Position numbers and translations under genes: made by a program
In this document: piece by piece, positions 32,701 to 43,392 of the stretch
How positions within the stretch are numbered: position 1 is the first letter of the stretch
How the letters are laid out: each line of letters opens with the position of its first letter
The notes under the pieces: generated by a model
Seen by the model: the letters and a program-made list of their open reading frames with translations, nothing else
The model's database searches: none
Told to the model about the DNA's origin: nothing
Assembly (NCBI GenBank): GCA_006384855.1
Contig: VCJN01001728.1
Span: 1 to 64,000 of the forward strand
DNA: 64,000 bases
Source of the DNA: Tetraselmis striata
Taxonomy: Eukaryota; Chlorophyta; Chlorodendrophyceae; Chlorodendrales; Chlorodendraceae
Direction of reading: 5' to 3'

Positions 32701-35700
32701 TTGAAAACGGGCCGGCCGAGACCGCTATCTGATGACGCGTGTGTACTGTACACGGGGGCATTTCGATTTAGAAATGCCCCAGTGTACAGTATACACGCGG
32801 GTCTGTCATCAGATAGCGGCGCGGGGCATGTCATCAGTTACGACGTGGCACGTTCCGGTGCGAGTATTTATGTGATGACAGGATTATCTGATGACGCCAT
32901 GTCCGTATGATATGGCTCTGAGCAAGATGTGGGATGACATGGCGTTTGAACAGCAAGTCACGTACTTGCAGTCTTTCATTTTCAGAACTGAATCCGTACA
33001 TAATAAAAATAAGCGCCCTTTCTGAATTACCCTATTTTGGCTTCCATGATAGAAGAGGGGGGCGGCACGTACGGTGTATGAGCAACGCGGGTCGGTGTAT
33101 AGCTCCCACTCGTCCGCGTCCGGGTTGAGCCGCACTCCCGCTGGGCCCACAGGCCGGAGCGGCCTGCCAGGTACCGCCAGCGCCGGGCTCCAGCAGCCAT
33201 CCACCTCCAGTGTCGCGTCATATGCCGTCACCGTGAGCCACAGTGGCAGCCAGTGCCAGTGGCAGCCAGCCAGTCGCAACCACACGCAACCGCCAAGTTG
33301 GAGGCGTGTTGGTGTGCCGGCTGGCAAAGCGGAAAGGCGCTGATGGCTCCAGACCGGTAACGTCAACAATGGGCGCTCTGTTTCTGGGCTGCGCGGGGCA
33401 CTCCTGGCCACTGCTTCGATGGCGAACTGCGGTACAGGTGCGGGCACGGTGTTGGTGAGTCAGAGTGCCTGTAGGCGTTTCTGAGCTACTAGGTGATTGT
33501 ATTATAGAGCGTTCAGGTCCATACGCCCGAAATCATCACATGGCTCCTAAACCAATGAAAAGGCTCCAAAACCATCACAAACGAGGCACAGATTGGTGAA
33601 AACCTCCGTAACCAGAATGAACTTGACTTGACACAAAATTGCAAAAAGCTCCGAAACCATCGCAGACCTTGCACACCCACTGAAGCAACTTCTCCGAAAC
33701 CATCATGAACTTGACTCAGTAGAGTTTTGTAAAGCTCCGAAATCATCACGGTCCTTGCACACACCGAGCAAGCAGACTGCTCCGAAACCACCACGAACTT
33801 CGACTCAAAGTTGCGAAAAGCTCCAAAACCACAACAGACCTTACACACCCATGCGAATGACTGCTTGAAAACCATAATCAACTTGGCACAGTGGAGTTGT
33901 GTAAAACTCCACTGAGTTTTCACAACCATCACGACCTTGCACACACCCACGCAAACTGCTCTGAGACCATCATGAACTTGGCACACAGTTGTAAAAAGCT
34001 CCGAAACCATCGCGGACCTTGCACACCATCGCAAGACCTTGCACAACCCACGAAGCAACTTCTCCGAACCATCATGAACTGACGTACAGTAGAGTTGTTG
34101 GTGCAGCTCCGAAATCATCACGTTCCTTGCACACCACGAGCAAGCAGACTGCTCCGAAACCACCACGAAACTTTGACTCAATTTGCGAAAGCTCCAAAAC
34201 GCGGGGGGACCTTTACACACCCACGCGAATGACTGCTTGAAAAACCGTAATCACTTGCACATGGAGTTGTGTAAAGCTCGAAACCATCACCGACCTTACA
34301 GCACCCACGCAAGACTGCTTCTTGAAAAAACCATCATATGAAACGACACAATGGAGTTATGTTAAAGATCCGAAAAACCATCGCGGACCTTGCACAAATG
34401 CGCGAAAAGCTCCGAAACAACCATGGATCTTAGACACACCGACTTAAACGCGTCATCCAAAATCATCATTGACACAGCAGAGTTTTTAAAGCTCCGAAAC
34501 CATCACGGACCTTGCACACACCCAGCACGCAAACCGCTATGAAACCATCGTGAACTTTGACTCAAAGATGCGAAAAGCTTTAAAACCACAACGGACCTTA
34601 CGCACCCACGTGAACAACTGCTTCAAAACCATGACAAACTTGACACTGACAGCGGAGTTGTGTCAAGTTCCGAAACCATCACGGACCTTGCACACACCCA
34701 CGCAAACTGCTCCGAAACCATCGTGAACTTGGTACACAGTTGCAAAAAGCTCCGAAACCATAATGGACCTTGCACATGCACGCAAAACGCTCCGAAACCA
34801 TCATAAACGTGACACAGTGGAGATAATGTAAAGATCCGAAACCATCGCGGACGTTGCACACTCCCACACAAACTGATCCGAAACCATGGCAACATTGACG
34901 CTGAGTTGCAAAAGCTCCGAAATCATCACGGACCTTGCACTCGCAGATAAAATGCCAAAACCGCCACGAAATTTACCGAAACATGCAAAAGATCCGAAAC
35001 CAAAACTGACTTATCAAACACAAATGTCAACATGTTACATGCTCTGAAACCACCACAATGCCGCCCTCATATCTTCATTACTACTGATTATTTTTTTTCA
35101 TGATTCATTATGATACTATGTCAGCAAGATAATGCAAAAGAAACTAAAATTTGACGAACATATGATGTGTCTAACACATAATAATTGACGAGGGCGAGAT
35201 TCTAACGCATTGGCCAAGCCGTGTCGTTATTAATTTATAAATACTGTTATTGTCCGTAATGCTGAACTCCCTGGTGACGGTAGTTTATCCGGATGACATA
35301 CATGTGTCAAAATTGCGTTGAGGCTGTCAGCATGACTGTCTGTCATATATATCCACATTTCCATCTGAACTTGATACTTAGCAATGAGCATGTGCTGAAT
35401 GTGAACCCCCCCCCCCCCCCCCCCAACCCGGAGTAAGTACATCACACCATGCACAACGCCGTGGTTCTATAGCCTGTGCCCGTATGGAACACTTCGTGAC
35501 AGTCAGGCTGCAGCAAGACTGCAGTAATTTGTAGCGAGGAAGGGGGACGTGCAAGACGCACCTGCGGATGTGGGTTTTCTAGCCACAACAGCAGCCGCCA
35601 GCGCCGGCCTTGAGGGGCGGCACCCAGCAGCGGTTCCGAGTGCAGAAACCACGCATCCCCAACCTGTGTTCCGCCGTGCTCAGCGGCAGAGCGCGGCGCC

Positions 35701-37670
35701 CGCTGGACCACGCGCCCAGGGACCAGCACCGCGCTGCTTGTTACCTCCCGCGTCGCTGCCGCCGATGCATCGAGCGCCCCACCTGCGCCTTTGCCCTCGC
35801 TTCCAGCCTCCAGCAGCCACGCACGGAATCCCACGCAGGGCTCCGTGTCTCCGACTCGGAGGGTCACCTCTGCCTCATGGAGGTCCCACCAGAACATGGC
35901 GCCACCGTTGCCCTGAACGTGGCAGCAACAGAAGCGCCCGGAGTTCGTGAGCTTTGATATGCCTCGACCGCGACAGGGTAGTCATACCGAGCGCAGAGAT
36001 AAGGACCGGTTTGAGACCCGTTTGCAAGCCGCGTGTTATTTGAACATGGCGCATCCAATGGTGGGGCCAATGCAGGGCCTTCCGTCGTTCACCGCTGGCG
36101 TGATTGCCCCCTCTAGTGGGAGCGTTATTCCTTGCAGCACACAGGTAGGATAATGCGACGCTCTCACCGGCATCCAATGAAAGGCGCTGCGGTGGGGCGA
36201 AAACGCGCGTCCCCTATCTGCGGCCAGCAAGCAGGCTGTCATGACGTGTGCAAATATGCGCCGCGTCATCAGGCTGCTTGACATGCCGTGCTTGCACATA
36301 TCGCTCCGTGCAGAGCACTTGTGCACGACTGCCTTGGCAGTCATTTCGGTGTGTTTGGTGCGGTGAGTTGAGCGCCACGCCGACGCTCGGCAGTTACGGT
36401 CCGGGGTTTCTAAAACCAAAACCCATAAACTCTAAAATACAAATCCTAAAATCCTAAAATGCAACTGCGTCTCCGTTGTTCTTGCACGGGAGTGGCTGCA
36501 GGACGCGCACCTCGAGCTCGCGGCTCGACAGCTCCCACTCTGCCACGGCCACGTGCTGCTGCGGTGCCTTTGGCAAACCTCCGCCGCAAGACGCCTCACC
36601 TGTCAAGATCATGGGGCAATAATCAACAAGCGTGGTCGCTTCCCCTGCCCTGTACTACTTGACAAGGCCCTGTGTGATGCTTAACAATGCTGACCGGATG
36701 AAATCCTTGCATGATTTTTAAAACTGAAGGCAAACGATCCCATTTATTTGGATGCTTGTTTTGAGGAATGAATGAACAGGAATGAAATAACTCGCACCGC
36801 CAAGAGGCGCAGGCAATTCCGAGGGCGATGTAGTATGAGTACGGGGTCGGCAGTGGTGTCCCAAGCTTATGTATGCATACGGATCGCGCAATTTATGGAT
36901 TTGAAGAGCTAGCCCCAAAAACTCTGCCTTTGCCTAAATGAAAGTTTTTACGGCAACGGCTACCGCGTGGCAATTTCGGGTGTATTGCGCTATTGCGGCA
37001 TTTCCCCTAAGCCGTACAACCCTGTGTAACATGCACCCACGTGCGCACGGCCTCAGTGTAGCCGCGCGCATGGGCAAATGTCGATTGAATTCGCAAACCC
37101 CATACTTGTGTGGAGACGTATATGCCGTGGACGATTAAGGAACAGGCAGTTTGCTCCTTCTCTCGGCTAAGTGACCACACTGGGACATTTCACCGTCCAC
37201 ATGCTGCCACCTGATGGCACACGTGTGGCATTAGAAAGAGCGGAAAGAAGGGGCCATTTGCCCACCGTTCCGCGCCAGGCGTGGGTGCGCCCCATGCTGC
37301 AGAGCGGCCTTCGCCAGCGCAGCGGCGCTCTCTGGCTCCACCGCCTTGTCCATCTCCAGGATAACGGCGCCCAAGCGCCGCACCAGCTGGTTGCACCACG
37401 CGATGGCCTGATGGTCGGCAGACACCCACACACCTGCGGTTACCCAGGGAATGGGAGGGCAGCGGAGGGTGCGCGCACGGGGGGGGATAGGCAGCACTCA
37501 ATACGGTTGTGGCGGCAGGTTGTCTGTTAGGTCTTTGTATCCCTATTTTTAATATTTACCCCTATTTTTTAAACATAATTACTTGTTTCTGGGGCAAGAG
37601 GGCTTACCAGCTCAAGGGAGGTGGTGATGACCTTGAACCTGGCTTGAACCACCTGCAGATCCGTGGCCTC

Positions 37671-37703
<33 letters not shown>

Positions 37704-40308
37704 GCCTCTCTCTCTCTCTCTCCATGTTAATGAAGCGTTGACATCTATGTGACATGTTATCGATAAGCACATTGCTGCCGCGCAGGATACACACAATCAA
37801 GTGCCACTATGAGTGCTAGTAAAGTTATGGTTTAAGCACCGGTTCCACTTGATTGAGGAAAAGTACAGTAAGCGTTTTGCATGGAACAGATAAATCCATG
37901 AATATATAGTTTATGAAGTCGCATGTCGTAGATGTATGACTTTACCTAAAGGAGGGCTAAACGTGAGTCGCTTTTCAATAACAAATGATCACATGAAAGT
38001 TCCGGGCAAATGCCCTCAGTATAGCAAGACGGAGACGTGCGGTGCCGCTGTAGGAACAAGAGGGAAGACGTTGAGGATGTGCGAGGCCATCAGCGGCTGT
38101 GTGGGGGTAAAGGTGGGGACACGGTAGATGCCGCAGCGCACCCCTTGTGGCGGTCAGCTCCAGGGAGAGCCCGCCGCCCTCGGGAAGCAGTGTAAGAGCC
38201 GTGGGCACCATGATGTCGCGCGGCCCCGCGGCCAGGGAGATCACGGGAACGCCAACCTGACACCCGCAAGTTGGAGCACATCCAGAAGGGCATTTGCGAC
38301 CAACATCAGAATATCAGGCACATACAAACATGAGACACCAGCGAAAACAGCAGAAGCGGGACAGTGATAGCAATATGTTGTTCAAGCTGTCCATGTGGGT
38401 CCAAATGACTGGGGTATACATATCACACGCATACCTAAACTGTTGTGCGCAAATGATCCACTGATGGCATTCAGAAATTGTCGGTTTAGTGCACATTATT
38501 GCATCAACTGGGCTGCTGGCATAGAATAGACTGGCCTGGTGTGTATGAAAGGGCGCAAAGGTGGCAAAGCGAAGGATAGTGGGACTGGCAGGCAAGGTAG
38601 GGCCCACCTGGGCCTCACGCTCCAGCCGGGCGTAGAACTGCAGCAGTGGCAAGCTGTAGGGCAGGACCGGCCGGACGTGTGGTGTCGCCAGGGTGATGAG
38701 CGCCAGCGCGGGCAGGATGCCACCCGAGCCAGAAAGCTGTGCGTGAAACAGGCGAGGAGTTGTAGGTGCCCCACCGATGCCTATAACTCATGATTCATGA
38801 CTCAATAAACCAGGAAAGTTTGACTGCTGGGTAGGTTTGTAAGTTTGCTACGATATCATGGCGCGTATGGAGCTCACCAGGTTTTGAAATTGAATCCTAT
38901 GGAGCTATAAATTCAGTAGTTGCTTGAGGAGATCGTATCACGCGAGAAAAGGTCGAAGTAGCAGGCGTCAACATCCAGTATTCAAGTACACCGTAAGTGT
39001 AAGTGTATCACCCAGACCCGTTGTATATAATGTCAAGCTATGAAGCCATCAATACTATTACCCCCCCCCCCCCCACACACACACACACACCCCACCCCCC
39101 CACACACACACACTTGCACAAGCGCAGTCCGCTGCCTGGCAGCAACCTGATGAATGGCCCGCCGCGCAACGAGTCCGCCCATGGAGTGCCCAACCAGGAT
39201 GGGCAGCTGGCCGGCCTGTCACCACTCGCAGTCAGCGCGGGTGTGAGTAGAGGGCCAGGCAGGCATCGGTTCATGTCAGTGCTTATCACGCAAGGCAGTG
39301 CGTGGAGAGGAAGGCGTCACCTCGCCGCCGGTTCCTAGCAGATGACGCAGGCACAGCACCGCGAAGGCTGCCTGGTGCTCCTGGGTGCGTGAGCGGAGAG
39401 GATGAGTTACGCAGAGTGTATGATAGAGCGACCCCAGGAGGTGAGGATGTTATATATCTGCAGCTCAAGCGCCCCGCCCCCACCCACCAGCAGCGCGCCG
39501 TCCAGCGCTGAAAGCTCCTCCCCGAAGTCGATGGTATACCAGGCAAGCGGACCAGATGGTGTCTTGCGATACCGCCTGGCCTGTGCCCGCGCCTGATCAG
39601 ATTGCTGCGTAGTCTCCGACGCCAGTGATCGAACCTGCCGGCGCCGGTAGGAGGTCAGCCTAGCATTGAGGCACCGCCGTACAGCTATTGTCCGAAAGAT
39701 AAGCTAGCCCCCCTGTGTGGAGTGGTGCAGGCATCCCCCCCCCCCCCCCCCCGGCGCCCGCCCTTCTCCCACTCATGTAACATTCACACGCACCTGCTTG
39801 TAGCTGCCGGCACTCCCTGGGAGAAACAGCACCGGCCGGCCTTGTATCGGCACAGGATCGCCGGTGGGGGAGACTGCAGGAAGCGGATAGCACAGCGCCT
39901 CAGCCGGGAGCTGTGGAGACCGACATAAGGCCGCATTCCTCCGGGGAAATTCTATGGTAATGGCGAGCACGTGATAGGGATGGATGTGCACAGTATAGGA
40001 ATGACCTCCGCAGCTTCGGCTTAGCATAGCGGCCATCTCGTACCCCGTGCAGGTCGACCTTCACTGTACAGGTACAGCTGGTACTTGGATAATGGCCAGC
40101 GCCCAGTGGCCCTGAGGCGAACCGCCGCGTAGTGCGGCCGCATGTAGCTCATCGCACAGCTGTGCGGTGCGGCAGCCAAAGCGGAGGCGTGGCCCGCCCA
40201 CAGGGCTGTGGCGGCTGCAAATGCCAGAGCTGCGAAGCCCGCCAGCAGTCCTGCCGCCCTCCGGGACTGCGGCTCCTCCTGTTCGACATCGGACGCGCCG
40301 CCGCGCAT
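29758..40308 (-). CDS. PGAP1: PGAP1/Bst1-like GPI inositol-deacylase
   Basis: About fourteen minus-strand exons follow the PGAP1 family from end to end. Exon 1 (40308-40059): membrane helix, then CAMSYMRPHYAAVRL and SKYQLYLYSE. Exon 2 (39873-39794): RPVLFLPGSAGSYKQ. Exon 3 (39634-39488): VRSLAS...AWYTIDFGEELSALDG. Exon 4: 39380-39321. Exon 5 (39215-39114): LPILVGHSMGGLVARRAI, the GxSxG lipase nucleophile. Exon 6 (38736-38608): ALITLATPHVRPVLP. Exon 7 (38256-38142): GVPVISLAAGPRDIMVPTAL. Exon 8 (37433-37266): VWVSADHQAIAWCNQLVRRL, with the catalytic-type DH. Exons 9-11 (36599-36511, 35912-35562, 33426-33073): luminal beta-rich part. Exons 12-14 (31833-31362, about 30400-30162, 29825-29758): hydrophobic helices. 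Exons 1-12 join in phase; the exon 12/13 phase does not fit, so that border is uncertain. The enzyme removes the acyl chain from inositol of GPI-anchored proteins in the ER. The 3' end was not found. Confidence 0.88.
31985..33027. mobile_element. MITE-like element in a PGAP1 intron
   Basis: Inverted repeats of about 50 bp are clear: 32105-32152 (GCCATATCATACGGAAATGG, CGTCATCAGATAATCC) against 32872-32925 (GGATTATCTGATGACG, CCATGTCCGTATGATATGGC). A weaker outer match (CAGAAAG...CGGGCGCTT near 31987 and AAGCGCCCTTTCTG near 33011) suggests ends at about 31985 and 33027. No transposase lies inside; one 60-codon frame (32384-32567 +) is unrecognised. It lies between PGAP1 exons 11 and 12. Confidence 0.65.
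32725..32820. repeat. Hairpin palindrome nested in the MITE
   Basis: TATCTGATGACGCGTGTGTA ... GGGGGCATTT faces AAATGCCCC ... TATACACGCGGG ... TCATCAGATA around a short loop (TCGATTTAG). Arms are about 40 nt with a few mismatches. The same TATCTGATGACG end motif is used by the outer inverted repeats. Confidence 0.85.
33520..35060. repeat. Degenerate minisatellite, about 1.5 kb
   Basis: The cores GCTCCGAAACCATC, CGGACCTTGCACAC and CCATCATGAACTTGACAC recur more than twenty times with variable spacing of about 40-70 bp in a loose higher-order order. It lies in the PGAP1 intron between exons 10 and 11. Minus frames over it (MVSEQFAWVCARSVMVSEL-like) only reflect the repeat. Confidence 0.9.
35406..35424. 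repeat. Poly-C run
   Basis: About 18 C in a PGAP1 intron, 140 bp past the donor at 35561. Confidence 0.9.
36415..36460. repeat. Degenerate telomere-like CCTAAAA motifs
   Basis: CTAAAACCAAAACCC and then TCCTAAAATCCTAAAATGC resemble the CCCTAAAA repeat of Chlamydomonas-type telomeres. There are only a few imperfect units. Confidence 0.4.
37670..37722. repeat. (TC)n microsatellite
   Basis: CT dinucleotides with one GT and one GC break, in a PGAP1 intron. Confidence 0.95.
39061..39114. repeat. Poly-C and (CA)n tract abutting a PGAP1 donor
   Basis: Fourteen C, then CA repeats, seven C and CA repeats. On the gene strand the tract begins directly at the 5' splice site of exon 5, so the donor GTGTGTG is itself part of the microsatellite. 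Confidence 0.85.
39736..39752. repeat. Poly-C run in a PGAP1 intron
   Basis: About 16 C, 42 bp downstream (gene strand) of the exon 2 donor. Confidence 0.9.
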
Positions 40309-40918
40309 CCCACCGACAATTGTATCGGCCGCCGAAGATGTTCAGTCGCGCGCAGTCGAGTTCCGGGAGCCTTGCCTCAGACACTTATTTATAGTTGGCA
40401 GATAGATTTGTGGAGGGTGGCCAGACCCGTTGTATCTGTGGAGTACCTGTATCCGCCTGGCCAGCCGATCGCTCATCGGTGCCGTCTCTGGCGAGTGCCG
40501 CCATCAGAGCACTCCTCACATGGTCGCTGCCGAACACTCGCCATCAGAGCAGACGCTCATCACACTGTAGCGGGCGTACCGGCGGTACCAGCTAGCGACT
40601 ATACATATATATATATCACATACTTTTTGGTTACAGGGAGAGCGTCAAGAGAATGCACGCAAAGTACTGGGGAAGGAAAAAGCCCATTCTGTGCCCATTC
40701 TTATACAAATATATCATCGATGATATCCGAGAAATCGATGATACGAGAAGGATCCTTCTCGTGTAGTCGCTATTTGTATAAGAATGGGCACAGAACAATC
40801 TTGATATCGGAATTATATTTGTGATATTTTTCCGGTACCTACCCTGGTAGCATAGTTTCAGTCGTTGTAGTGTCGTACCGCCGGTACGGATTTTAAATAT
40901 CAGTCGCCGACGGATAAA
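40309..40918. other. Upstream region of the PGAP1-like gene with a hairpin
   Basis: No gene recognised. It probably holds the PGAP1 promoter. A short AT microsatellite lies at about 40603-40616 and a 110-bp inverted repeat at 40686-40795. Confidence 0.5.
40686..40795. repeat. 110-bp hairpin (MITE-like)
   Basis: TCTGTGCCCATTCTTATACA (about 40686) is mirrored by TGTATAAGAATGGGCACAGA (about 40776). Inside are two further palindromes, ATATCATCGATGATAT and GAGAAGGATCCTTCTC. Confidence 0.9.
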
Positions 40919-41611
40919 ATGACGGATTGCTTCGTCCCACAATTTACACGCTGTGCCCCCCTGGCCCGCCAGGCTGGCGAGATGCATGGCTTGCAGGCCA
41001 GCAGGGGCAGTGCGAGGTGTTCGCACCGCCGGCAGGGTTCCAGCGCTGGCGGGAAGTTCTCGCCCCGAGTCGAGATGGAGCAGACCATCAGGAGAGACCG
41101 CCCGCCTCGGTCGCGCAGCCGTCCCGGTCCGATATCTGCAGTGTCTGTGCGAGGACGCGTGCGCGGAGTGGGACTTGCCTGGCCCGCGTCCGAGTTCTGC
41201 AGCATGACGAGCCCAACGGCGTCGCGCACAAACTGGATCATTGTGGCGGCCATGCTTGCGCCGTGGGTGGGCATTGCCTTGCAGAAGGTGCGCCGTCTGA
41301 CAACATGCAGCCGTTGTGCCGAATGTTAAATTCGAACCTTGGCTCTCCTACTTAGTCTGGAGCAGCTGCCATTCCTCTATATGCAATATCGCATCCCTGA
41401 GCACTGTTAAAGGATTTGACCCTCGAGAAGTGTCTGACATGCCTCACGCCGCAGGCAGTGTGGGTGTCCATCGCCGGCGACGGCGACTGGTCAACGGGGG
41501 TGGGGTTGCACACTGGCGTGTCGCCAGACGCGCAAATGCGTATGAAGCAGGGCCTGGCCCGGCTTCAGAAGGGTCAGGATACCCCAGAGGAGGGCAAGCC
41601 GTCAAGCTGAT
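40919..41611 (+). CDS. Candidate small membrane protein, two exons
   Basis: A plus frame from ATG 40919 reaches a 20-residue hydrophobic helix (NWIIVAAMLAPWVGIALQK) and a GTGCGC donor at 41289. An acceptor CACGCCGCAG near 41455 restores the frame: AVWVSIAGDGDWSTGVGLH ... QKGQDTPEEGKPSS and TGA at 41609-41611. The Arg/Ser-rich part before the helix could be an organelle-targeting peptide, or a separate upstream exon may begin at CTGCAG|CATGACGAGC (about 41203). One helix with a short acidic tail is typical of small thylakoid or mitochondrial complex subunits, but I do not recognise the family. The start is uncertain. Confidence 0.4.
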
Positions 41612-42855
41612 AACAGTCACGAAAAAGAAACCGTGTAGCGTGCGTGCCCCGGGGGGGGGGGGGGGGGGGGGGCGCTTACCCCGGGCGCTGGGCACTGGAT
41701 CAAGTGGTGAAACGCATGGACAAACAACGTGCTTATTGATGCATAGTCACTGATAAAGGAGCTGCCCTGCCTGGCACCTTGGGCGCTGCGTGATGCATCC
41801 CACAGGTACAGTGTCCATGAGCCACACTCCATGTGCTCAGCAATTAGGCATGCTAAGCAGTGCTGCATAAGGAATGGCCAACGGACGCCCATGCTGCGCA
41901 GTTGCAACAGGCCACAGGCCATTCATAACATGTATCCTATGCCATGCTTACAGTGGCAATCGTTGTAATGTAGGCAGCCATATGGCATGCAGCTGATGAG
42001 CAACATGCCGCCAAAAATAAAGCATCAGACGTCATTGGCATGCACTGCTTGCAGCTTCTAGCTCTGTGCCGTATACTCTGCATCACGTCCTCATCACCTG
42101 AGGCCACAGTTTCTGTGTGTCCAAGATCTGACAGGTAAACTCCAAGGCTCAGCATGAATTGATCAGGTAGGTGTCATTCCTTCTGCATGCGTGCGACCTC
42201 TGTTGCTCACAGAAACACCGCCAATACTCTTGTGTGACAAAGTATATTTACTTATTTACAATTTACAGAAGTAGGGCTGGACTGAAGCGGAAATTCACTG
42301 GGATGTGGGTTACATATTTCAGGTATAAGTGGTGTCCAAGCCAACGTGCTATGTGTAACCTGTGAATTGTACTCACGGCTTGAAAAAATACATGTAGCTG
42401 CTATACAGCAACCACTGTGTTAGTGATATTTAATCATGCATTTCAGCTATTGTCATGTATGAAATAATAAACGGAGAGTAAAGCCATCGCTTGAAATTGT
42501 ATTACTGAATGCAGTGAAAACATGCAAATACTCTATCCATACCAAGATTGCGAGGTCATCACTTCAGACAGCATGTCGCCCGCCCGCCGGAGTTCATTTT
42601 TTTTGACATCTTGGATATATCTGCTGTGAGACCTGCGACCCGGATAACTATCACCCGGTGACATTAGTAAATGGGCGGGAATCCTTGCGCTGCCCCAGAC
42701 AAGCGGTCAAATCTGGGTAAGGATTGCTGACAAATAGTCGCTTGTACCACCCATTACCAGCAGAAATAGGTACTCATTCAATATTATATCGCCCATCGCC
42801 GGAGCGCTTGTATCGGAGCCGGAAAAGACCGAGCGGAGGCTTGGCATGAGCGTGA
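41612..42855. other. No gene recognised
   Basis: A 24-nt poly-G run (41650-41673), then AT-richer sequence with only short frames lacking family motifs. Confidence 0.6.
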
Positions 42856-42856
42856 A

Positions 42857-43392
42857 TTCTGCATTTGAGAAGAGTTCGTGACGCGGTGTTTTGATAATGG
42901 CACAGGAGGGCGCTTACATGGGTGTGTAGGAGATGTCCTTCCACTGAGTAATAGTGGTGTCTTTTAAGGCGCCGCTGCACTCCCCAGAGCGGGTGTACGG
43001 GAGATTCTGAAAAACTGACTGTTGTGAGGAACGGCCATGGCTGTCCCCCTACAAACGCAAATCATTTCTAGACAGCCCTGGGCACAGTCCCAGGTCTGCT
43101 GGCAGCTGGATTCCCTCACGGATCCAACTGTCAATTACTAATCCATGTAAATAATCATTGGAATTGTATTTTTCTTATTTATGGTCTTGGTCTAGTCTTG
43201 CCTCATCCTTCGTCCCTGCAGAAAACCCGTGTGGCCATGGCCCGTGGGCCACCAACAAACATGCCTTTCTAAAGAGATCTTGAGGCATTGTTTGGTAACG
43301 GCACATGGGGGCGCTTACAGCCTCGTGGGTGTGTAGGAGATGTCCTGCCACTAAGTAACAGTGGTGTCTGTGAAGGCGCCGCATCACTCCCA
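42857..43392 (-). repeat. B2-A2-B1 terminal repeat block of the PAT-like element
   Basis: B2 at about 42857-42990, A2 at 43020-43265, B1 at 43266-43392. Copies of B differ by small indels (TTACAGCCTCGTGGGTGT versus TTACATGGGTGT). Confidence 0.85.

Noticed and set aside
33513-34220. 235-residue Trp/Phe/Cys-rich minus frame
   Set aside because: Entirely explained by translation of the minisatellite cores.
33520-35060. CRISPR-like array
   Set aside because: Spacing and repeat sequence are degenerate, there are no unique uniform spacers or cas genes, and the region lies in an intron of a eukaryotic gene.
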